A stretch of DNA of 64,000 nucleotides from the NCBI GenBank assembly GCA_012976225.1, contig JAAVVG010000002.1, forward strand, positions 682,001-746,000, read 5' to 3'. Below the pieces are notes generated by a model. It saw nothing but the letters and a program-made list of their open reading frames with translations. It did not search any database and had not been told where the DNA came from. Numbering within the stretch: the stretch's first letter is position 1; each line of letters opens with the position of its first letter. A program made the position numbers and the translations under genes. Of this stretch, positions 56,984 through 64,000 are shown piece by piece. Source of the stretch: Golubevia sp. BC0850. Taxonomy: Eukaryota > Basidiomycota > Exobasidiomycetes > Golubeviales > Golubeviaceae.

Positions 56984-58390
56984 AACTTCACTCAATTCAA
57001 CCCAAATCAAAGAACATCTTTCAACATTCCAAGGTTTTCATTTCAACTTTTCATTTACTCTTTTCCAACAATTCTTAAACTCTTAATGACCTCTAACAAT
57101 TCTCAAGACTTCCCTCTCTCTCTTCATCTTTGGTTTCTTTCTTTCGATTCTGTTATTTAATTTAGCTCCAGCTGAGCAAACCTTCTAAATGAAGTTACCA
57201 ATCCACATCAGAAATGAAAAATCTCGAAAACATACTTCAATCTTCTTTCTTCGAAGCTCTTTTCTTCTAATTCCTTTTTCAAGATTCAAATTCTAGGCTT
57301 TTGAAGACTCTTTCCTTAACTTTCCTTCTTTCATCTTTCAATTCCACTCCAACCATTTTCAATCTTTCCAACTTCCTACTTTCTTCAAGTCTTTCTTCCT
57401 CTTTCCTATCATCTTCCCTTCCTCCTTCCGTTCTCGCAAATTCTCCCTTTCCTCTCTTTTCACGAGAGGCTTTTTCCCTTCTTCAGATCTTCAGAGCCTC
57501 CACTCTCTCTTTCTTCTTTCTTTCTCCCAAGACTCCAAACCTGTTTTTACCCCCCCCCCCCTTTGACAAAAGAAGTAGGGTTAAGGACGAGGAGAAGGTC
57601 TGCTTAGAATTTGAGTTTAAAGGTGCTGGGCACCACCTTCGACTTGACACTTTTGGCTTAGTGAGGATGCTTTAATCTTTCTCTTCTAGAAAGGGAAGAT
57701 CTCTAGCGGAGCTGTCGAAAGAGTAATTGAAGGTTTGTGAGAAGATCTGAAGATTAGGAACGGTCTTTCGAGAGGAAACAAAGTGAGTCAATTTAGGGAA
57801 AACGGTTGGACTCAAGGAAGGTTTTGGAATTGAAAGGAAGCACATGGGAAAGATGTCAGTTGGAAAGTTGGAGATGGGGTTTCGAAGGATTAGGAGGGAA
57901 AGTTGGTTTAGATGAAAAAGTCTAAGAGTTACCGTCTTGTTCAGGATGAAGACAAATCTTTAAGAAAGTTCAATTTTGGGGAGGTAAAAAGTTAGAGAAT
58001 GGAAACGGATTTGGGTTTAACAATCGAAACTGAAAAGATCATAGAATAGAGAGAGAGAAAGAGATTTGAGTTTGCTTTAGAGTAGAGAGACCAAGATAAT
58101 TTTCATTTTCCTTTTTGGGAAGATGAGTCTTGAGTGTTTAGAAAGTTACAAAAAAGAACTTGGTTTTATAAAGTGTCTTTCGAAAATGAAAGGAGGAGTG
58201 TTGAAAAAGAAAAAGAATTCTGAAAGAGGTTTAAGGAGGTTTTTTGGATAAAGTTGAGGGTATTTTGATCTCAATTCTTTTCTCCTTCGGGCGAAGGGGT
58301 ATTTTGATCAGAGGGATTAAGGATGCCTCTTGTTCTCTCTAATTTGAGAATGAAGGTTTCAGTGCAATCGATGGCGTCTCAATTTCCTTC
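56984..58390. other. Gene-poor region with a purine/pyrimidine strand switch
   Basis: From about 56990 to 57550 the + strand is strongly T/C-rich; from about 57680 to 58300 it is strongly A/G-rich. A C12 run (57550-57561) lies near the switch. No family-like protein is encoded. Short similar words occur in opposite orientation on the two sides (for example GGAATTGAAAG), hinting at an old imperfect inverted arrangement, not proven. Confidence 0.6.
57550..57561 (+). repeat. Poly-C tract (C12)
   Basis: Twelve consecutive C residues close to the point where strand composition switches from pyrimidine- to purine-rich. Confidence 0.85.
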
Positions 58391-58633
58391 CTAATCAGGA
58401 GAATTGGGCAAACTCGACGCGTGACTACTCTTGGTTATAGCTGCAAAAAGACCTTTTGATATCATATCGATGGTTGCTGAAGATCGTTTCGACGAGCTCA
58501 AACTTTTTCGAAATCTTTCAGGAGAGTGGTTTGACTTGAGCTTTGGTGCTTGGGTCTGTTGATTCTCTCCCTCTCTCCCCCCTTCCCTCTTCTTGTTCTG
58601 TCTGTTCTTTCTTCTTTGTTCCTCAGTCGTCAT
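58391..58633 (-). CDS. Possible small basic protein (80 aa)
   Basis: A single open frame from ATG at 58633. It starts MTTEEQRRKNRQNKKR, Gln/Arg/Lys-rich and faintly like a bZIP basic region, then Ser-rich (FRKSLSSSKRSSATIDMI), ending SSLPNSPD. There is no leucine zipper in this frame and no further exon was identified. It lies downstream of the lipid kinase on the same strand, inside a compositionally odd region, so it may be a chance frame. Confidence 0.3.
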   Translation of the reverse strand: MTTEEQRRKNRQNKKREGGREGENQQTQAPKLKSNHSPERFRKSLSSSKRSSATIDMISKGLFAAITKSSHASSLPNSPD

Positions 58634-58915
58634 ACTTTCTGTTTTGTAGAAATCTTATTGGATTGCAGATCTATACACCTTATATCTCTCTATTTTATTA
58701 ACCTCGTACATCGAAATCGACAAATCTTTTTTTTTCTGTTCACTTCCAAATCCAAACCTTCTCAACTGACTCTCCAAAGATTTCAGAACTGGTCTTTGAG
58801 GATTCTAGAACTGTTCCATCTATGCAAGTTAGGAGAGCTCGTTCGTCCTTTGGGTTCTGCAGAGAGAGAAAGAGAGAGAATTGAGAATTGGGGCAACGGG
58901 CAACAAGTAGGACAA

Positions 58916-60514
58916 TCAGTTCAAGAAAAAAACTCCTCCGACGATGAACTTGAAAATGATTCCTATGGGTATCCCAAAACTCACTGGATTCCATTCATAA
59001 CCTTTACATCTGTAGTACTCGACTACCTCTTCGCCTTCTCCTGATGAGTCTTTATCCAGTTCATCGAATGTTAAACTTGTTGCTTCTTCATCTGATGCTT
59101 CCTCAGTTGGACTCGAATTTTCTGGCTTATATCCTGAATCAGCATGCTTCCCACCACTATACATTCCAACTGTGATTTCTCCGAGTCTAGTCTCTGCGAA
59201 TTTCGTTCGAAGATTCAGAGTTTTTGATGAACTCCAAAAGTCGGCTTCGTCTTCAATTTCAAAAGCGTCACTACCAGTCTTATCATGTGATTTCTTTTTC
59301 GATGATAAACCTCCCTGAACTTTGAGAAGATTGCGCCTGACCGATGGATCCCTTAATGGACGAATCATTAAAACATCTAAATAATCTGAAGGCCTAGTTA
59401 AAGGATCTTGACTTTGCTCGTTCACATTCGAATGATTGGAAGAAAACGGAGCAGGGATAAAGCTAGGTTCTAATCGGTCGATCGAAAGACAGATCAAATA
59501 AATGAAAGGTCCTTTTAATTTCATCTCGAGCTTATCTCCTTCCATTTCTTCTCTATGGTCTTCTCCCTCAATGGATACGAATTCTTTCCTCTTTCTATCG
59601 TATTTCATTATGCTATCCTTCTCATCTCCATCTTGACCTTGAAGAGTGACTTCACCAGAAGTCCAACGAATTGAATTCTGTTGAGCTGCGATCTTGAACC
59701 TTTCGATAGTTGGGATCTTTTGACGTAAAAGTTCTGAATCTTTTAAAATGGAGGCATGCAGGGAATGAGAAGTCAGGAGATGAGAGATTGTGGTTTGTTG
59801 AGTGGGATTGGAGATTGACGGACTTGATTCGGATTGGGCTTGGGACTGAGATTGAGTTGAAGTTTGAGTAGATTGAACTGGTATATGTTTAGTTAAAGAA
59901 AGAGTTAAAGGTATCATAGAGAGTGATTGTTGATTCGAAGTTTCGGACTTAAGAGTGTGAATCATGCTTCCCAAAGAGTTAAACCTCCATGAATCTTCGT
60001 CGTCTGCTTCCCTTCCTTCCTTGTATTGATCTTTTCCTTCATTCTCAAAAGCTTGTTTCTGACTTTCTGGAGGATAGATAGAATGATACAAAGCATTTGA
60101 AGTACCAATTGGAACGATTGTCAGATTGACCCTCGGCAACTTTCTCTTCTCTCCTTGAGCGCTGGTATTCGGATTGAAAATTCCATCCAGTAATTCATGA
60201 GTTGTACCATCTCCACCTAAGACGATTAAATTGATAGCATCGTCATCGTTGCCGGTAGCTGCATGGCCATCTCCTTCGTTCATTCTTTCTCTTTCTTTGC
60301 CTTCTTTCTTCAAGTCCGATTCCCACTCCTTTTGACATTTGGAAGCTATTTCTTTACCAATACTGTAACCATCGCCTTCTGACTGAGTCTCATGTTCGAC
60401 CAATTGCAATCCTAGGGATGAAACGTCCTTCAAGAGCGATAGGACTTGCACCTTGACTCGATCAGAGATAAGAGCTCCTGAAGCTGGATTGATTACTAGA
60501 TGAGCCGTCACCAT
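58916..60514 (-). CDS. Sphingoid-base/diacylglycerol kinase family lipid kinase
   Basis: Lipid kinase with a DAGK catalytic domain, most like fungal long-chain-base kinases and their relatives. A single exon of 532 residues. Seen: VTAHLVINPASG at the very N-terminus (the family's NPxSG), the ATP-binding LIVLGGDGTTHELLDGIFNP, LTIVPIGTSNALYHSIYPP, and a later FIYLICLSIDRLEPSFIPAP, YLDVLMIRPLRDPSVRRN. Ser/Gln-rich and acidic inserts separate the blocks. A hydrophobic end (FGIPIGIIFKFIVGGVFFLN) could contact membranes. The lack of introns is unusual here. Which lipid it phosphorylates cannot be told. Divergent from the isomerase over 172 bp. Confidence 0.85.
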   Translation of the reverse strand: MVTAHLVINPASGALISDRVKVQVLSLLKDVSSLGLQLVEHETQSEGDGYSIGKEIASKCQKEWESDLKKEGKERERMNEGDGHAATGNDDDAINLIVLGGDGTTHELLDGIFNPNTSAQGEKRKLPRVNLTIVPIGTSNALYHSIYPPESQKQAFENEGKDQYKEGREADDEDSWRFNSLGSMIHTLKSETSNQQSLSMIPLTLSLTKHIPVQSTQTSTQSQSQAQSESSPSISNPTQQTTISHLLTSHSLHASILKDSELLRQKIPTIERFKIAAQQNSIRWTSGEVTLQGQDGDEKDSIMKYDRKRKEFVSIEGEDHREEMEGDKLEMKLKGPFIYLICLSIDRLEPSFIPAPFSSNHSNVNEQSQDPLTRPSDYLDVLMIRPLRDPSVRRNLLKVQGGLSSKKKSHDKTGSDAFEIEDEADFWSSSKTLNLRTKFAETRLGEITVGMYSGGKHADSGYKPENSSPTEEASDEEATSLTFDELDKDSSGEGEEVVEYYRCKGYEWNPVSFGIPIGIIFKFIVGGVFFLN

Positions 60515-60686
60515 TTGAGAATTGCTTGTTTGAAGAGGTGATGAGTTGACTGTGCTTGATGGAGTTCAAAAGGACTTGCTTCGATTCGAGTTGCCGGATC
60601 CGGTTTGCAACTCTCAACTTGCAAGTCCTCGAGAGACATCTTTCTCTCTTCTAACATTTCATCCAAAAAGCAAAAACTTTTCGACT

Positions 60687-62310
60687 ATGGCACCAATTTC
60701 AAGTACCAGGTTCTCCAGACATCCAAGAGTCGAGACTGTCGATGCCAACACTTTTGATTACGAGTGAGTAATACACCAGACACCTTCACCTAATAGAAAT
60801 GGAGTCTTCTCTCTTCCCCGGTCTCTCTTCTCATCTCGTAGCTCTTCTTCATCAAGTTCAACCTTATTCGTTCCCACAAGTGGATCGGAGCGCCCTAGAC
60901 TGACAAGACTCGCTTTCGTCCTCTTGTTTCTACCGGCTTATCCCGCAATCTCTCACTTCTCTCTCACAGAAACTACGACTGGGAACATATCCGCGTCAAA
61001 CTCGACAAGTCAGTCTTGATTGTCACTCTCTACAGGCCAGATGCGTAAGTGTTCATCTCTTTCGCAGTGGAAAACATCCGGTCGAGTCCAAGCCTGGAGA
61101 AATGACCTTAGAAGGAATGCTAATCCCTTTCTTCTCTCTCATAAACAGCTACAACGCCTTTACAAATGAGCAGTGCCATTCCTTGGTTTTCGCTTACGAG
61201 CTAGCAGATGCAGACGAGAGAGTCAAAGTGAGTTGGAATTGCGTTTGAGTGGCGATTGAAGTCCCTTGCTGTTCTGACTATCTCTTCTTCCTCTTCCTTT
61301 GCTGTAGGCCGTAGTCTTGACTGGTCATGGAAAGATGTTCTGTGCAGGAGTGAGTCGGGATTGATAGAGAGCTCTTCGAGAAAATTGAGCTGCCCCCTCT
61401 GACTCCATCTTGCGACCTGTCCCTTCCACTCACCTGTAGGCTGATCTCAAACTAGGAGGAGGAGCATCTTTCGGTGCTGAAGAGAATCTTTCAATTAAAA
61501 GGCATATCGATGGAGGAGGTTTGACTGCGTTAGCTGTGAGTAGAGAGTTAGGCTCGTCTCTCCGTATCGCCTTTTGCTGAATCCCTCATCTTCGCCACTT
61601 TCGTTTCTTCTTCCTAGATCGCTCATTGCAGAAAGCTGACTATCGCAGCCATCAATGGATCCTTAGTCGGTATCGGGGCAACGATGACACTTCCTTGTGA
61701 TATCAGAATCATTTCTTCTACCGCCAAGATTGCCTTTCCCTTTGGTAAAAGGGGAATCACAACGGAAGCCGCTTCATCTTTCTTCCTGCCTCGTTTAGTA
61801 GGAACCTCAAAGGCTCTAGAATTATTAATGACTGCCGATACTTACAAACCAGATTATCCAGCTGTCCTACCACTTTGGAGAGAGATCGTTCCAGCAGAGC
61901 AAGTTTTACCTAAAGCTTTAGAGTTGGCTGAAAGATTGACAAAGGAAAATTCTATCGTCAGTATGGCTATCACGAAGAGCTTGGTTTACAGAGCTCCAGA
62001 CAACCCGGAAGAAACTCATTTACTCGACAGTCAAGCTATTGCTGCAACTAGCGCAGGTGACGCCGTTGAAGGTGAGTTGATCCAAGACGTCTGTTCTGGA
62101 AAGATAATTATTCCTCATAGGGAGTTGATGGTCAGTGAGATCGCCTGCTGACCTCTTCTCTGTTTCGGGTGGCAATCAGGTGTCAAATCTTTCATGGAGA
62201 AGAGACCAGCCAGCTTCAAAGGAACTATCAAAGACTTGGAGAATATGCCTTTCTACCCTTGGTGGAACCAAGCCGATACCTCAAGAACTGTTCGTGGAGC
62301 TAAACTTTAG
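60687..62310 (+). CDS. ECI1: Peroxisomal enoyl-CoA hydratase/isomerase (Delta3,Delta2-enoyl-CoA isomerase-like), copy 1
   Basis: Crotonase-fold enzyme that moves double bonds during oxidation of unsaturated fatty acids. Exons 60687-60763, 60970-61044, 61149-61227, 61308-61349, 61440-61535, 61618-62071 and 62180-62310 join in phase for 317 residues. Seen: VLIVTLYRPDAYNAFTN, AVVLTGHGKMFCAGADL (oxyanion-hole segment), LTIAAINGSLVGIGATMTLP, CDIRIISSTAKIAFPFGKRG with ITTEAASSFFLPRLVG (family Glu), and a C-terminal WNQADTSRTVRG. It ends Ala-Lys-Leu, a PTS1, so it is peroxisomal like the acyl-CoA oxidase at 4.1 kb. A closely similar gene follows in tandem. The isomerase rather than hydratase role is inferred from similarity. 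Confidence 0.92.
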
Positions 62311-62865
62311 ACGCAGCCATGCTTTCTTGCTCGAAATTACAGTTGAGATTTGTCTTGAGCGCTTGAATGAAGTGTGACTTTCCTCAGTTCCGAGGGATCG
62401 TGTTCTACAAAGGGAGCTCTGGTCAGCTTGATATACGATGGCTGTGCTCATGAAATAGGGATGATCAGAGAGTAGACAGATGAGTAGGCGGCGGGTAGAC
62501 GACTCAAGAAAACTTACCAAAGAGATCCGGATTCCAGAGTCGACTTTCCTCTCTTCTTGCCAAAGAGTTAAATAGATTCTACCTGATCTCCAAGTCTTCT
62601 CTGTGTAGGAAGATGTCGGTCCGAGTTGATAGAATTCAACTCGCTCGGAGTTTTACTCGGGTGTAAGGAGGTATCACTCCCTTTGACTCTATGTACACAT
62701 CACTTGATTCCGGCAAATGTGCTCTCCTCTTCCCCGTAATCCAGACTAAAATACGTGGGTCTGAGAAAATACTTTAAAAGGGGGGAGTTCCTTTCTCTTC
62801 TCTTTCCCGCCACTCTCCTCCCTGTTTCTTCTCAATCCGAACCGCTTCTGGTTCTTTTCTCAACC
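62311..62865. other. Intergenic region between tandem isomerase genes
   Basis: The 555-bp spacer holds the 3' UTR of copy 1 and the promoter of copy 2. A short palindromic stretch (AGTTGATAGAATTCAACT) lies near 62624. No further gene. Confidence 0.5.
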
Positions 62866-64000
62866 ATGGTCCCAACCACCGCTTTGAACTCACCACATCC
62901 AAGAATTGAGACACTCAATCCAAACACTTTTGACTATGAGTGAGTTCCTGTAGTTTCCATTTTGAGAGAATTGTGGTAGTTCATTCTGGGAACAAGGGGA
63001 AGTGACGGAAACCTCCTCTCCGATGCCATCCTGATGTAAACACTCTTTCAACTTCTTCTTCGACCAATTCTAGCAAGTATGAGTTCAAAGATCATCTGGT
63101 CAAGCTGCAAGATGGGATCTTGCTGCTCACCCTCAACAGACCAAAAGAGTGAGCAGAGACCAAGGCACGAATCTGATTGACCCAACAGCTCACAGATTCT
63201 CCTCTCTTTTCTCAAACTTAGAATGAACGCCATGACTATCGATATGATCATGTCCCTAGCATTTGCTTTCGAGCTTGCAGATGCGGATGACAGAGTTAAG
63301 GTGAGTTTGCCACAGAGACAGAAACTCCGGATCCGAGCTGACGTCTTTCTCTCAAATTGCTCTTTCAAAAAAAATCAAAAAAGGCTGTAGTCATGACTGG
63401 GAGTGGCAGGGCTTTCTGTGCCGGAGCAGCCTTAGTCGATTCAAACTTTGGTACCGTACCTGGAGTGTCGATTCGCAACCAGAGAGACTCAGGAGGTACC
63501 CTCGCTTTAGCCATCGTAAATTGCAGAAAGCTCACGATCTCCGCGATCAACGGAGCAGGCGAGTAAAAGAAAGAAGAGGAGAAAGAAGGGAAGAAAGAAA
63601 ACGAAAAAGAAGGATGGAGGCTGATAAAGGAACGACGTTCTCCGAGGTTCGTGGAGGTCGAATGTCTCCCAGGATCCTGACAACTCTTTCCCTTTCGCTC
63701 CTTATTCAGCGGTCGGAATGGGAATCACCACTCAGCTACCTATGGATATGAGAATTATCTCTTCTTCAGCCAAAGTCGGATTTCCATTCGCGAAGAGAGG
63801 CATCACAGCCGAATCTTCCGCTGCCTTCTTCTTACCTAGATTGGTCGGCCAATCTAAGGCATTGGAGCTTTGGTTAACTGCAGACGTCTACAGGGCAGAT
63901 CATCCTGCTTTACTCCCTCTCTGGAAAGAAATCGTTCCAACTGAACAAGTCTTACCGAGAGCTTTGGAGTTGGCAAAAAGGTTGACAACTGAGAATTCTT
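62866..64000 (+). CDS. Enoyl-CoA hydratase/isomerase, copy 2 (cut by the window end)
   Basis: Tandem paralogue of the preceding gene. Exons 62866-62939, 63074-63148, 63222-63300, 63384-63558 and 63710 to beyond 64000 join in phase. Seen: NPNTFDYE at the first intron as in copy 1, LLLTLNRPKEMNAMTID, AVVMTGSGRAFCAGAAL, LTISAINGAGAVGMGITTQL, MDMRIISSSAKVGFPFAKRG and ITAESSAAFFLPRLVGQSKA. Compared with copy 1, two introns are absent (after FCAG and after the LALA-type motif) and one is extra, after the coding for INGAG; this intron begins GCGAGT, a GC-AG type. The C-terminus and any PTS1 lie outside the window. Confidence 0.9.

Noticed and set aside
57301-57675. Open frame in the pyrimidine-rich region
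   Set aside because: It consists of Ser/Leu/Phe runs from TCT/CTT repeats and includes the poly-C tract. No start context, no homologous look.
62600-62660. Hairpin-like palindrome considered as a tRNA or terminator
   Set aside because: There is only a short perfect palindrome, no cloverleaf with A and B boxes, and poly-U-style terminators are not used by Pol II genes.
1-64000. Mobile elements, retroelements or virus-like insertions
   Set aside because: No reverse transcriptase, integrase, transposase, capsid or polymerase motif and no long terminal repeats were recognised in any frame. The only dispersed repeat is the 288-bp F-box block.

Overview
This window is nuclear DNA from a fungus, most likely a basidiomycete. 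The evidence is gene-dense DNA with many short GT..AG introns (mostly 55-150 nt), mid-range GC, almost no repeats, and a typical fungal gene set: a Zn2Cys6 regulator, peroxisomal beta-oxidation, a GH17 glucanase, and F-box/LRR genes. I cannot fix the subphylum from sequence alone. No prokaryotic operons, CRISPR arrays, tRNAs or recognisable transposon proteins were seen. I resolved most exon structures by hand from donor/acceptor sites, reading phase and conserved family motifs; unresolved junctions are flagged.

Layout. 0.25-2 kb: tafazzin (+). 2.3-3.9 kb: MBOAT/wax-synthase-like acyltransferase (-). 4.1-6.6 kb: peroxisomal acyl-CoA oxidase (+). 7.0-8.4 kb: calcipressin (-). 8.7-9.8 kb: pICln-like methylosome protein (-). 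9.9-10.9 kb: mitoribosomal mL49 (+). 11.2-13.5 kb: gamma-glutamyltranspeptidase (-). 14.0-15.9 kb: EamA transporter (+). 16.9-18.1 kb: secreted CHRD-like protein (+). 18.5-23.0 kb: DDT-PHD chromatin protein (+). 23.3-24.0 kb: degraded F-box/LRR relative (+). 24.2-26.9 kb: mitochondrial ClpX/Mcx1 (-). 27.0-30.3 kb: Cti6-like PHD protein (+). 30.9-33.5 kb: membrane-anchored GH17 glucanase (-). 33.8-35.6 kb: Isc1 (-). 35.7-36.0 kb: Tim13 (+). 36.3-38.2 kb: poorly resolved coding remnants. 38.3-39.8 kb: disrupted F-box/LRR gene (-). 40.1-41.8 kb: Luc7 (+). 42.3-43.5 kb: Zn2Cys6 factor (+). 43.7-45.8 kb: alanyl-tRNA editing protein (-). 46.0-47.5 kb: 2-hydroxyacid dehydrogenase (+). 47.9-49.2 kb: SDR (-). 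49.5-51.0 kb: GRASP/Grh1 (+). 51.5-53.5 kb: secreted Cys-module protein (+). 54.0-56.1 kb: F-box protein (-). 56.5-58.6 kb: sparse region with strong purine/pyrimidine asymmetry. 58.9-60.5 kb: lipid kinase (-). 60.7-64 kb: a tandem pair of enoyl-CoA isomerases (+), the second cut by the window end.

Shared themes. Several neighbours act in lipid and membrane metabolism (tafazzin, MBOAT, acyl-CoA oxidase, Isc1, lipid kinase, enoyl-CoA isomerases), and two of the peroxisomal enzymes end in clear PTS1 tripeptides (SKL, AKL). Nine head-to-head gene pairs share short intergenic regions, so divergent promoters dominate. The most unusual observations are: a 288-bp duplication with 2 differences shared by two F-box-family loci 15 kb apart in opposite orientation; a 19-nt microexon carrying the catalytic HX4D of tafazzin; different intron positions in the tandem isomerases, with a GC-AG intron in one; and an in-frame Pro/Gln-rich extension beyond the stop of the DDT-PHD gene. 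I found no convincing new multi-gene system.
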